From Gordonia oryzae (GTDB taxonomy: Bacteria; Actinomycetota; Actinomycetes; Mycobacteriales; Mycobacteriaceae): 64,000 nucleotides of DNA. Shown here in pieces: positions 33,685 to 42,614 of the stretch; the first letter of the stretch is position 1, and the number at the start of each line of letters is the position of its first letter. Position numbers and translations under genes: made by a program. The notes below the pieces were generated by a model. The model searched no databases. It was not told where the DNA came from and was given only the letters and a program-made list of their open reading frames with translations. Location of the stretch: assembly GCF_003797185.1 (NCBI RefSeq), contig NZ_RKMH01000006.1, forward strand, positions 186,001-250,000. Reading direction: 5' to 3'.

Positions 33685-34905
33685 TCAGACGCGGATGTTC
33701 TTACCGACGGTCACCACACCACCGGCACTGACCGCGAAGCGCTGACGGTCGGCCTCGAGGTCGGTACCGAGTTGTTCGCCCTCGCCGATGACGACGTTCT
33801 TGTCGAGGATCGCGCGTCGGACCACCGCACCCTTACCGACCCGCACGCCGGGCATCAGCACACTGCCCTCCACGACGGCGCCGTCCTCGATCATCACGTT
33901 TGCCGAGAGCACCGAGGTACTCACAGATCCGGCCGACACGATGCAGCCGGCGCCGACCACCGAGTCCTGGGCATGACCGCCCTGCACGAACTTCGCGGGC
34001 GGCAGATGTAGGGTCTCACCGCGAATCGGCCAACGACGGTTGTACAGGTTGAATACCGGGTGCACCGAAACGAGGTCCATATGTGCGTCGTAGAACGCGT
34101 CGAGCGTCCCGACATCGCGCCAGTACCCCCGGTCTCGCTCGGTGGCACCGGGCACCTCATTGTCGGCGAAGTCGTAGACAAACGCCCGCTGCTTGTTCAC
34201 GAATGCCGGGATGATGTCGCCGCCCATGTCGTGATCGGAATCGGAGTCGGCCGCGTCGGCGCGGATCGCTTCCACGAGAGCCTCGGTGGTGAACACGTAG
34301 TTGCCCATCGAGGCGAAGGTGACGTCGGGATCGTCGGGTGTGCCCGGCGGGTCGGCGGGCTTCTCCAGAAACCGGGTGATCAGACCGGACTCGTCGGCAT
34401 CGATACACCCGAATGCGCCGGCTTCCGAGCGCGGCACCCGGATGCCTGCGACGGTGACGTCGGCGCCGGAGTCGATATGCGCCTCGACCATCTGCGACGG
34501 ATCCATCCGATACACGTGATCGGCACCGAAAACGACGATGTACTCCGGCTGTTCGTCCTCGATGAGGTTCATCGACTGGAAGATCGCATCGGCGCTGCCG
34601 GTGTACCACCGCGGCCCAAGGCGCTGCTGCGCAGGCACCGGGGTGATGTACTCGCCGTGAAATCCCGATGACCACCAGGTCTGCGAGATATGTCGGTCGA
34701 GTGAATGCGACTTGTATTGCGTCAGAACGCAGATGCGTTCATAACCGGCGTTGACCAGATTGGACAGGACGAAGTCGATCAGCCGGTAGGCGCCACCGAA
34801 TGGGACCGCCGGTTTCGCGCGGTCCATCGTCAGCGGGTACAGGCGTTTACCCTCACCGCCCGCAAGGACGATACCGAGCACGTGCGGCTGTGATCTCACA
34901 CTCAC
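33685..34905 (-). CDS. glgC: Glucose-1-phosphate adenylyltransferase
   Basis: 406 residues. [28 protein letters not shown] is the nucleotidyl-transferase signature, [10 protein letters not shown] the Asp metal-binding site, and the C-terminal ~120 residues show the left-handed beta-helix hexapeptide pattern ([26 protein letters not shown]-like). It makes ADP-glucose for glycogen and maltose-1-phosphate. The GTG at 34905 is used; the ribosome site is weak. Divergent from glgM, its product's consumer, across 150 bp, as Rv1213/Rv1212c. Confidence 0.95.
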   Translation of the reverse strand: MSVRSQPHVLGIVLAGGEGKRLYPLTMDRAKPAVPFGGAYRLIDFVLSNLVNAGYERICVLTQYKSHSLDRHISQTWWSSGFHGEYITPVPAQQRLGPRWYTGSADAIFQSMNLIEDEQPEYIVVFGADHVYRMDPSQMVEAHIDSGADVTVAGIRVPRSEAGAFGCIDADESGLITRFLEKPADPPGTPDDPDVTFASMGNYVFTTEALVEAIRADAADSDSDHDMGGDIIPAFVNKQRAFVYDFADNEVPGATERDRGYWRDVGTLDAFYDAHMDLVSVHPVFNLYNRRWPIRGETLHLPPAKFVQGGHAQDSVVGAGCIVSAGSVSTSVLSANVMIEDGAVVEGSVLMPGVRVGKGAVVRRAILDKNVVIGEGEQLGTDLEADRQRFAVSAGGVVTVGKNIRV

Positions 34906-35055
34906 AACTTAACCGCCAATCTGTGCGCGGGCCAGACGAACACACGCCTCGATCCACCGATGTTCGCGACGTTCTCGCCTCGACGACATTCGGCTACCGC
35001 CGAGATTGCCCCGCTTTCGTGGCGAACTGCGCGCGCGGGCACTAGCGTCGTCGTC

Positions 35056-36222
35056 ATGAGGGTGGCGATGATGACACGGGAGTATCCACCCGAGGTCTAC
35101 GGCGGTGCCGGAGTCCACGTGACCGAACTGGTGCGACACCTGCGCGCACTGATCGCGGTCGACGTGCACTGCATGGGACAACCGCGGGACACCGCGACGG
35201 TCTACGCGCCCGACCCAGGGCTCGACGGCGCCAATGCGGCGATCACAACGCTGTCCGTTGATCTGCGGATGGCGGTGGGTGCCGGCGGCGCCGACCTGGT
35301 GCACTCACACACCTGGTACACCGGTCTCGCGGGGCACCTGGCGGCCGAGTTGCACGGCGTGCCACATGTATTGACCGCACACTCGCTGGAACCGATGCGG
35401 CCGTGGAAGGCCGAACAACTCGGTGGTGGCTATCGGGTGTCGAGCTGGGTGGAACGCAATGCCGTCGAGTACGCCGACGCGGTGATCGCGGTCAGCTCCG
35501 GGATGGCCAACGACGTATGCGAGACCTATCCTCGCCTCGATCCCGATCGAGTTCACGTGGTACGCAACGGGATCGACACGTCGCAGTGGTTCGCCGTCGA
35601 CGACCCCTTCGGTCCGGACTCGACATTGACCGCGCTCGGCGTCGACCCGGATCGGCCGATCGCGGCTTTCGTCGGACGGATCACGAGACAAAAGGGCGTC
35701 GCCCACCTCGTCGCGGCCGCCCACCATTTCGACCCCGACGTACAGCTCATCCTGTGCGCAGGAGCTCCGGACACCCCGGAGATCGGTGCAGAGGTCGAGT
35801 CGGCGGTCGCCTCGCTCTCGGCCTCGCGCCACGGTGTGCACTGGGTCCGGGAAATGCTCCCACTCCCGCGTATCCGAGAAATCCTCACCGCGGCAACGGT
35901 ATTCGTTTGCCCGTCGGTGTATGAGCCACTGGGGATAGTGAACCTCGAGGCCATGGCCTGCGGAACGGCAGTGGTGGCCTCGGCGGTCGGCGGCATACCC
36001 GAGGTGGTCCGCGATGCCGTCACCGGTGTGCTTGTCCCCTACGACCCCGCCGATCCGGTGGCGTTCGAGCGCGGGCTCGCCGACGGCGTCAGTGCGGTGG
36101 TGCGTGATCCGGCGACAGCCGAATCGATGGGCAAGGCCGGACGCGAGCGGGCCGCCGCGGAGTTCTCCTGGGATGCGATTGCCGAGCAGACCATCGGGGT
36201 ATATCAGTCCGTCACACGCTGA
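35056..36222 (+). CDS. glgM: GT4 glycosyltransferase, GlgM-type (alpha-maltose-1-P synthase) / glycogen synthase
   Basis: 388 residues. MMTREYPPEVYGGAGVHVTELVRHL is the GT-B N-terminal loop, VGRITRQKGVAHLV the nucleotide-binding hinge and CPSVYEPLGIVNLEAMACGTAVVAS the E-x7-E motif of GT4. Rv1212c, the syntenic homologue annotated glgA, was later shown to make alpha-maltose-1-phosphate from ADP-glucose and glucose-1-P. By synteny I favour that role. Its end overlaps the convergent RlmA-like gene by 19 bp. Confidence 0.93.
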   Translation: MRVAMMTREYPPEVYGGAGVHVTELVRHLRALIAVDVHCMGQPRDTATVYAPDPGLDGANAAITTLSVDLRMAVGAGGADLVHSHTWYTGLAGHLAAELHGVPHVLTAHSLEPMRPWKAEQLGGGYRVSSWVERNAVEYADAVIAVSSGMANDVCETYPRLDPDRVHVVRNGIDTSQWFAVDDPFGPDSTLTALGVDPDRPIAAFVGRITRQKGVAHLVAAAHHFDPDVQLILCAGAPDTPEIGAEVESAVASLSASRHGVHWVREMLPLPRIREILTAATVFVCPSVYEPLGIVNLEAMACGTAVVASAVGGIPEVVRDAVTGVLVPYDPADPVAFERGLADGVSAVVRDPATAESMGKAGRERAAAEFSWDAIAEQTIGVYQSVTR

Positions 36223-37139
36223 TCCGACCCCGACGGGTGGGACCGGTCACCGCGAACGCGGCACACCGTGACGGTGACCGCCACGGTGACCTCAAGGCTG
36301 CCGCCGCGAGCGTCGGCCACCGCATCGGCCACCTCGTCGATGTGCGCGCGGTCGTGGTGAAATGCCGAGGGCCCCATGGCGACGAGATCGGCGATCGTCG
36401 GCGCGGTCACCGTGCGCGTCTCCTGCACCACCCGCCGATCGATGATGCCGAAAGCCGGCGACAACGCGGCGTCGATCCGATCGTCCTTGTCCGGTCCCAC
36501 CCTCAGCATGCCCAGCGGGCCCACGAGTTCGGTCAGGTGATCGGGACGGGGAGTCACGATGACCAGGTGACCACCCGCGCGTAGGACACGCGCGGTCTCG
36601 GCGATATTGCGCGGTGCGAACACCGACAGCGCCACCGTTGCCGAGGCCGACCGCATCGGGATCTGCCGCCACACATCGGCGATGACACTCGCAGCGGTTG
36701 GCTCACCGCGCACCGCCGCGCGGGCGCACGCCTTGGACAGGTCGATGACCACCCCACGCGCGGTCGGGGCCCGGCGAAGGCACGCCCGTAGATACACCCC
36801 CGGACCGCCCCCGAGATCGACAATCAGGGGCGACGGCTCGTCGACTGCAGCGCACAGTTCGGCGACTGCGATGGCGGTGGCCTCGACGACCGGCGACAGG
36901 ACGCCCGCATCGTGCACACGCGCACGAGCGGCAACCATCTCCGGAGTGTCGGCGCGGAGTGCACCAGAGCGCCCGTCGAGGAGCGCAACGTAGCCGTGGC
37001 GGGCGATGTCGAACGAATGGCGCGCACCGCACCGCAGCGCGGCGCGGTCGGCGGTGAGATCCAGGTCATCCGAACAGATCGGACACCTCAGATCGGCAAG
37101 TAGCTCGGTCAGCGCCGAGCGGGCCTGCGACCCGGTCAG
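36204..37139 (-). CDS. RlmA/TlrB-like 23S rRNA guanine N1-methyltransferase (apparent CTG start)
   Basis: 311 residues if translation starts at CTG (37137-37139). The first ATG, at 36938, would give 244 residues and drop the conserved zinc region. Read in frame upstream of that ATG, the protein has LRCPICSDDL, then LRCGARHSFDIARHGYVALL, the CPxC...C...H zinc finger and Gly-rich turn typical of RlmA-type methylases; then VIDLGGGPGVYLRACL (SAM motif). No ATG, GTG or TTG occurs in this frame from 36939 up to an in-frame stop near 37317. The CTG overlaps the DUF3117 stop as CTGA, so coupled re-initiation is likely. An ATC or other near-cognate start cannot be excluded. Confidence 0.75.
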   Translation of the reverse strand: MTGSQARSALTELLADLRCPICSDDLDLTADRAALRCGARHSFDIARHGYVALLDGRSGALRADTPEMVAARARVHDAGVLSPVVEATAIAVAELCAAVDEPSPLIVDLGGGPGVYLRACLRRAPTARGVVIDLSKACARAAVRGEPTAASVIADVWRQIPMRSASATVALSVFAPRNIAETARVLRAGGHLVIVTPRPDHLTELVGPLGMLRVGPDKDDRIDAALSPAFGIIDRRVVQETRTVTAPTIADLVAMGPSAFHHDRAHIDEVADAVADARGGSLEVTVAVTVTVCRVRGDRSHPSGSDQRVTD

Positions 37140-37303
37140 CCGGTGACCCCGCGGAGTTCTTCGCCGAGAGCCGCGGCCTCGTCCGGAGTCAGCTCGACCA
37201 CCAGGCGTCCACCGCCCTCGATCGGAATGCGCACGACGATCCCACGTCCCTCCTTGGCCGCTTCGAGTGGCCCATCTCCAGTTCGTGGCTTCATCGCCGC
37301 CAT
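37136..37303 (-). CDS. DUF3117 small conserved protein (Rv1211-like)
   Basis: 55 residues: MAAMKPRTGDGPLEAAKEGRG, IVVRIPIEGGGRLVVELTPDEAAALGEEL. This short actinobacterial family is very conserved and of unknown function. The ATG at 37303 follows GAAGGGAG. An in-frame upstream extension to 37462 is not conserved-looking. Its stop overlaps the proposed CTG of the RlmA-like gene. Confidence 0.9.
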   Translation of the reverse strand: MAAMKPRTGDGPLEAAKEGRGIVVRIPIEGGGRLVVELTPDEAAALGEELRGVTG

Positions 37304-37473
37304 TCTCAAACTCCCTTCAGAGTCTCGCGTCGCCGAGGGCTCCCGCCGTCGCCGGACGATCATTCCGACATGACGGGGCAGCCCGGATCGCGGCCATGCG
37401 GCCGGTGACGGTGGTTGCCGCCAGAGCAATGATACGTGGCGCGCCGACGTGCAGATGCCCACGCGCCCACATG

Positions 37474-38001
37474 TCAGTGACGCGTTTCGGTCACGGACCC
37501 GCCACTGGGGTCGGCAGAAGCCGCCCCGGCACCCTCCGGGCGGGGGTCCAGGGCACCCTCCGGGCGGGACTCCAGGGCGCCCTCCGGGCGGGGGTCCAGG
37601 GCGCCCTCCGGGCGGGGGTGGATGGCGGCGCTCTGTGGATCGCCGACTCCCGTAGACGGCGTGCGCGCCTCGTGACGACCGACGCTGGCGGCGTCCAGGT
37701 GCACCGACGCACGGTCGCGATCCTGCAACTGCTGGATCAGCGCGCGGAGATCGTCGATCTCGTCGGAGAGACGGGCCAGCGCCCAGTCGACCTCGCTCTG
37801 CTTGTACCCGCGGACGGTGACCGCGAATCGCAGTGCGCGCACGTCGTATCCGCTGATCCCGTTCCGCGGAAGACGGGTCAGCGTCGTGGCCGCGTCAACC
37901 GGCGGAAGGTCCTCACCGCGACCGAATACGAACCAGACCACGGCAAAGACGACAGCCACAACGACCGCCATGATCAGCAGGTACAGCAAGAGGGTCTGCA
38001 T
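37474..38001 (-). CDS. DivIVA-domain membrane protein with repetitive tail (Rv1209-like)
   Basis: 175 residues. One transmembrane helix at 4-26, then a short DivIVA-type motif LRFAVTVRGYKQSEVDWALARLSDEIDDLR (about 57-86) that forms a coiled coil in relatives. The tail at 128-159 is a 8-residue repeat (DPRPEGAL and variants) encoded by the 24-bp DNA repeat. The order with gpgS, folP2 and fadD6 matches Rv1209. Function unknown; polar or septal localisation is suggested by the domain only. Confidence 0.8.
   Translation of the reverse strand: MQTLLLYLLIMAVVVAVVFAVVWFVFGRGEDLPPVDAATTLTRLPRNGISGYDVRALRFAVTVRGYKQSEVDWALARLSDEIDDLRALIQQLQDRDRASVHLDAASVGRHEARTPSTGVGDPQSAAIHPRPEGALDPRPEGALESRPEGALDPRPEGAGAASADPSGGSVTETRH
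37531..37619. repeat. 24-bp tandem repeat, about 3.7 copies, in DivIVA-like 3' end
   Basis: Units begin at 37531, 37555, 37579 and 37603 and share CCCTCCGGGCGGG...TCCAGGGC with one or two base changes. The period is a multiple of three and is read in frame as the proline/glutamate octapeptide. Confidence 0.95.
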
Positions 38002-38126
38002 GATCCCATGGTGTCAGAGAGGTGACCGGCGGTTCCGCTGTGGCCCGGTGCCGCGTCACGCTCACAACACACGGGCCGTGGCAAGCGTCTGCCGGGCGAG
38101 GGCGGCCCTTCGGAGGCGAGGCGCGC

Positions 38127-39188
38127 CTACGAGGCGATCTCCTCGTCGTCAACGGCGATGTCGACCGCGCGCAGCGTCTTCATCGGCGGCCGGTCCTCGA
38201 GATAGACGTCGGTGGTATGCGGGGTGAACGTGCCGTCGGGCTCCGCGGTGAACTGCGTCAGCCCGACCCCCGAATCCTCGATGCCGCAACGGCGCATCAG
38301 GGTGCCCACGATCTGACGGCTCATCACGCCGAGCTCTATGAGCGGGCGGTTGCGGTGGGTACGCACCCCGAGATTCACCTGCCCGATGCCCTCGAGTCCG
38401 TACCGGTCATAGGTATCGATCAGCAGGCCGATCTCCACGCCGTATCCGGGCGCAAACGGCACCGAGGAGAGCATCTCACGGGTGCCTGCGTACTCCCCAC
38501 CCAGGGGCTGGAGCACCGCTGTGAGTTCTGGTTTCTGCGAGGCGAGAAGTGGGCGGGCGACAAGTTCGGTGACCCGGCCGCCGCCGTTCGCGTCCTGTGT
38601 ACCCCCGGTGCGCAGGGGACGGCGGTAATAGCCCTTGACCAGCTGAATGCCGGGGTTCACCAGCAGGGGTCCGAGCATCTTCGGCACGAACATCGGGTCG
38701 GGGTCGATCAGGTCGGAGTCGACGAAGGCGATGATGTCCCCGGTCGCAACGGCGATCGAGCGCCACAGTACCTCGCCCTTGCCCTTGACGGGCTCGAGTT
38801 CGGGGACCGCATCCTCGCGGCTGATCACCTCTGCACCGGCAGCCCGCGCCCGTTCGACGGTTGCGTCGGTGGACCCGGAGTCCAGCACGATGAGCTCGTC
38901 GACGAGTGTTCCGACCAGCGGCCGGATGGTGGCGATGACGTCGGCGACGGTTTGTTCCTCGTTCAGCGCGGGCAGGACCACCGATACCGTACGTCCGTCC
39001 TTGGCGGCGACGAGTTCGTCGATTGTCCAGTCCGGTTGTTCCCAAGTGTGGGTGGTCGACCACGAACCCCGGTCGGCGGTGTCTGCGGGCGCCGGCCACA
39101 TGGCGGCCTTGTCCCGACCGGTGGATGCCTTCGGTGTCCGACCAGCGACGTGTGGGCGATTCTGGGTTCGACGTACCTTCTTGGTCAT
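38127..39188 (-). CDS. gpgS: Glucosyl-3-phosphoglycerate synthase
   Basis: 353 residues. A GT-A fold with VVLPALNEEQTVADVI, the DSGSTDAT loop, FVDSDLIDPDP (metal DxD-type) and the GYYRRPL segment of GT81. It transfers glucose from UDP/ADP-glucose to 3-phosphoglycerate, starting methylglucose lipopolysaccharide. About 30 N-terminal residues are extra compared with M. tuberculosis GpgS. The ATG overlaps folP2 by 4 bp. Confidence 0.95.
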   Translation of the reverse strand: MTKKVRRTQNRPHVAGRTPKASTGRDKAAMWPAPADTADRGSWSTTHTWEQPDWTIDELVAAKDGRTVSVVLPALNEEQTVADVIATIRPLVGTLVDELIVLDSGSTDATVERARAAGAEVISREDAVPELEPVKGKGEVLWRSIAVATGDIIAFVDSDLIDPDPMFVPKMLGPLLVNPGIQLVKGYYRRPLRTGGTQDANGGGRVTELVARPLLASQKPELTAVLQPLGGEYAGTREMLSSVPFAPGYGVEIGLLIDTYDRYGLEGIGQVNLGVRTHRNRPLIELGVMSRQIVGTLMRRCGIEDSGVGLTQFTAEPDGTFTPHTTDVYLEDRPPMKTLRAVDIAVDDEEIAS

Positions 39189-40084
39189 GCGAGTCCCCTG
39201 ACTGTTCTGGCTGGAGGCCGTGTGCCCGCTATCGCGGCGACCATGTCGACCACGCGGCGGGTGGCGGCGACCTCGTGGACGCGGAAGATCCGGGCGCCGT
39301 GTTCAGCGCTCAGAGCGGTCGCCGCGAGTGTGCCCTCCACCCGGTGTTCGAGGTCCACTCCCAGAGTCTCCCCCACGAAATCCTTGTTGCTCAGCGCCAT
39401 CAGCACCGGCCAACCTGTCTTAACAAGATCTTTTACGTGGCGTAACAAGGTCAGCCCGTGGTGGGTGTTCTTGCCGAAATCATGCGTCGGATCGATCACG
39501 ATCGAGTCACGGGCGACACCCGCGGCCTCGGCCCGGGCGGCCGCCGACGTCACCGCTTCGAGCACATCGGCCACGACGTCGGTGACCGCATCGCCGTAGG
39601 CGACCCGATGCGGCCGGGTCCGCACCACCGCGCCGCCGGTGTGCGAGCACACGATGCCGGCTCGGCGGGCGGCGGCCACCTCGACCAGTCCCGGATCGGC
39701 GCCGGCCCACGTGTCGTTGATGAGGTCGGCGCCCACCGCACACGCCTGATCGGCGACCTCGCTGCGCCAGGTGTCGACGCTGATCAGCAGATCGGGGTAA
39801 CGATCACGAATCCAGTCGATGAACGGCACCACCCGCGCGATCTCCCCCGCGGCGTCGACTTCCTCGCCCGGGCCGGCCTTGACGCCGCCGATATCGACGA
39901 TGTCGGCGCCCTCGGCCACGACACGATCGACCCGCTGTTTGGCCGCGCCGTCGGTGAAACTGGCCCCGCGGTCGTAGAAGGAATCGGGTGTGCGATTCAC
40001 GATCGCCATCACCAGCGCCCGATCGGCCGCGACGGGACGGCCGCACAGGGTCTCGCCGCCGTTCTCCGCATGTCGCGTATCCAT
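39185..40084 (-). CDS. folP2: Dihydropteroate synthase-like protein FolP2
   Basis: 299 residues, TIM barrel. MAIVNRTPDSFYDRG, DIGGVKAGPGEEV, DLINDTWAGAD and VIDPTHDFGKNTHHGL follow the pteroate synthase pattern, but the ADIIDIGGES motif of true DHPS is altered to DIGGVKAG. Rv1207 (folP2) has the same change and lacks detectable DHPS activity in reports I recall. A pABA-dependent role is therefore doubtful; a function linked to GpgS is suggested by the 4-bp overlap. Confidence 0.9.
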   Translation of the reverse strand: MDTRHAENGGETLCGRPVAADRALVMAIVNRTPDSFYDRGASFTDGAAKQRVDRVVAEGADIVDIGGVKAGPGEEVDAAGEIARVVPFIDWIRDRYPDLLISVDTWRSEVADQACAVGADLINDTWAGADPGLVEVAAARRAGIVCSHTGGAVVRTRPHRVAYGDAVTDVVADVLEAVTSAAARAEAAGVARDSIVIDPTHDFGKNTHHGLTLLRHVKDLVKTGWPVLMALSNKDFVGETLGVDLEHRVEGTLAATALSAEHGARIFRVHEVAATRRVVDMVAAIAGTRPPARTVRGLA

Positions 40085-40106
40085 GGCGACCAGACTACGA
40101 AAGCAC

Positions 40107-41876
40107 TCAGTTCTTGGGTGCCTTGGCCGCCGCGACGTCGTCGGGATAGGAGTCGTAGTACTTCACGTATCCGTCGGAGCGCCCGGCGAGCACGTAGAGC
40201 GGGTCGTCACCGACCTTCTCGTAACCCTCGTCGCGCAGCTCGACCTTGCGGTTCTTGAACGTGGAGGTGGCCTCGAGCTGACCGACGATCCGGATGAACA
40301 GCGGCATCGCATATGTCGGCAGAGCTTCGTAGAGGTGCGACGCCATGTCTCTGCCATCGAGGCTCACACCCTCACGCAGCGTCACCGCCGCCATTCCGGC
40401 CTTGCCGTCGGTGCCCGGGACCTCGACGCCGAAGACCACCGACTGCGCGATCGACGGGTGGCCGTCGACCCCGGCCTCGACCTCGGTGGTCGCGACGTTC
40501 TCGCCCTTCCAGCGGAACGTGTCGCCGAGTCGGTCGACGAAGGCGATGTGGCTGAAGCCCTGGTCACGGACGAGATCACCGGAATTGAACCAGGCGTCGC
40601 CGTCCTTGAAGGCATCGCGGATAATCTTCTTCTCGGTCTCCTCCGGATCGGTGTAGCCGTCGATCGGGACGCGGTCGTTGATGCCGGAGATGAGCAGGCC
40701 GGTTCCGCCGCGCTTCACCTTGGTCAGCCGACCGGCGGCGTTACGTGCGGGCTTGCCGTCCTCGTCGTACTCGACGATCGCGTACGGCAACGGACAGAAC
40801 CCGGCGGTGCGGCTGGCGTTGAAGGCGTTGACGAACACCAGGTTCAACTCACTGGCCCCGTAGAACTCGACGATCCGGTCGATGCCGAACCGCTCGCGGA
40901 ACTCGTCCCAGATGTCGGTGCGCATGCCGTTGCCGACCACGAGGCGCACGCTGTGAGCGCGGTCGGTCGGCTTCTCCGGCTGCGCCAACAGATAACGGCA
41001 CAGCTCGCCGATATAGCAGAACGCGGTAGCGCGATTGAGGATGACGTCGTCCCAGAATTTCGACGCCGAGAAATGTTTGCCGATGGCGATACAGGCGCCC
41101 GAGGCGAGCACCGACGACAGCGACACCGACAGTGCGTTGTTGTGATACAGGGGCAGCGGTACGTACATGGTGTCGCTGGCGCGCAGGCGCACCGCGAGGC
41201 CGCCAATACCCGAGAGACTGGCCAGCCACCGGTTGTGGCTCATCACGCTGGCCTTGGGCAGGCCAGTGGTCCCGGAGGTGAAGATGTAGAACGCCTCGGT
41301 GGATGCCGGCAGGGTCGCGGTGACCTGCGGGTCGGCCTCGGACCTTCCCTGCGCCGCGGCATCGAGTGCGGCGAAGTCGAGAACGTGCTCGGGCAGAGCA
41401 CTCTCGGGAATCGACTCGAAGGCCTCCGCACAATCCGGGTCGTGGACGAACACCCGGGCCCCGAGAAGTTTCATACTGTGCTCGAGGACATTGCCCCGCT
41501 GGTTGTAGTTGATCATCCCGGCGATCGCACCGAGTTTGACCGTCGCGAGCATCACGAACAGGTCGGTCGGACAGTTCTTCGACAGAATCGCCACCACGTC
41601 GCCGGTCTGCACACCCTTCTCAGCGAGCACCGCGGCGTAGCGGTTCACCGTCCGGTTGGCCTCACCGTAGGTGGTCGACTTACCCGCGAACCGCACGAAC
41701 GGACGATCTGGGTGGTTGGCGGCGTGCTGCGCGAAGATCAGGCCGATGGTGCGCTTGGCGTCGGCGGGTCGCCTGATGAGTCCGGGTGCGTGTTTGATCA
41801 TCTGGGGCGCCTGCGGCGCCATCTTGAGTACGCCTCTGAACAGATCTGTGATTCCGACGGTGTCCTGGGACGACAT
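40107..41876 (-). CDS. fadD6: Acyl-CoA synthetase FadD6-like
   Basis: 589 residues. AMP-binding motif FYIFTSGTTGLPKASVMSH (P-loop-like), A5-type FYGASELNLVF, and WFNSGDLVRDQGFSHIAFVDRLGDTFRWKGENV in the hinge. The length and the N-terminal FAGKSTTYGEAN are those of very-long-chain/FATP-type synthetases, matching Rv1206. It activates long-chain fatty acids with ATP and CoA. 22 bp upstream of folP2. Confidence 0.92.
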   Translation of the reverse strand: MSSQDTVGITDLFRGVLKMAPQAPQMIKHAPGLIRRPADAKRTIGLIFAQHAANHPDRPFVRFAGKSTTYGEANRTVNRYAAVLAEKGVQTGDVVAILSKNCPTDLFVMLATVKLGAIAGMINYNQRGNVLEHSMKLLGARVFVHDPDCAEAFESIPESALPEHVLDFAALDAAAQGRSEADPQVTATLPASTEAFYIFTSGTTGLPKASVMSHNRWLASLSGIGGLAVRLRASDTMYVPLPLYHNNALSVSLSSVLASGACIAIGKHFSASKFWDDVILNRATAFCYIGELCRYLLAQPEKPTDRAHSVRLVVGNGMRTDIWDEFRERFGIDRIVEFYGASELNLVFVNAFNASRTAGFCPLPYAIVEYDEDGKPARNAAGRLTKVKRGGTGLLISGINDRVPIDGYTDPEETEKKIIRDAFKDGDAWFNSGDLVRDQGFSHIAFVDRLGDTFRWKGENVATTEVEAGVDGHPSIAQSVVFGVEVPGTDGKAGMAAVTLREGVSLDGRDMASHLYEALPTYAMPLFIRIVGQLEATSTFKNRKVELRDEGYEKVGDDPLYVLAGRSDGYVKYYDSYPDDVAAAKAPKN

Positions 41877-41956
41877 CGACTTACTCGCTCTCTGGTTGGA
41901 CGACGATGGCGCGCGCTGTCCGCCGCGAACACACGACGCCAGCTCGTGTGCACACC

Positions 41957-42496
41957 TTACCGGGCAGTAGCATGACGCAGCGCACCCTCCACAGAATCGG
42001 TGACCACGAGCCGGTCCAACGAACTCTGTGCCACGAATCCCGGGGCCACCAGACCCTGCAACCACGACAACAGCGGGCTATAGAAGCCCACCGGATCAAG
42101 CAGCACCACGGGTTTGGTGTGCATGCCGAGGACTCCACCGGTCCACGTCTCGAACAACTCCTCGAGCGTGCCGATACCGCCAGGCAAGGTGATGAAACCG
42201 TCGGCCCGATCGTCCATTAGTTTCTTGCGTTCCCGCATGGTGTCGGTGATGACGAGTTCGTCGGCGTCGAGGTCGGCGACCTCACGCTGCATCAGGGTCC
42301 GCGGGATGATCCCGACCGTCCTACCACCGGCCGCGCGCGTGGCATCGGCGACCGCGCCCATCATCGACACGTTGCCGCCACCGGAGACCAGCGTGTGCCC
42401 GCCCGCCCCGATCGCTGCGCCGAGTTCGGCCGCGAGATCCAGGTACTCCTGCCCCACAGTTCGTCCCGACGCGCAGTACACGCAGATCGCGCTCAT
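41957..42496 (-). CDS. LOG-family nucleotide 5'-monophosphate phosphoribohydrolase (Rv1205-like)
   Basis: 179 residues, Rossmann-like. VYCASGRTVG, SGGGNVSMMGAVADATRAAGG and the signature LPGGIGTLEELFE. In M. tuberculosis Rv1205 this enzyme releases cytokinins from their 5'-monophosphates. It lies directly upstream of fadD6, the same order. Confidence 0.92.
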   Translation of the reverse strand: MSAICVYCASGRTVGQEYLDLAAELGAAIGAGGHTLVSGGGNVSMMGAVADATRAAGGRTVGIIPRTLMQREVADLDADELVITDTMRERKKLMDDRADGFITLPGGIGTLEELFETWTGGVLGMHTKPVVLLDPVGFYSPLLSWLQGLVAPGFVAQSSLDRLVVTDSVEGALRHATAR

Positions 42497-42614
42497 CAGT
42501 CCTGCACCCTCTCGCTGTTTGTTCGCGGACCCTCATGGTCGGCGAATGGAGTGTCCCTGTCGCCCGCCGGTACGTTCCGCGCGTGGCCGGAGCAGTTCCG
42601 GTAGGGGCGTCCCG

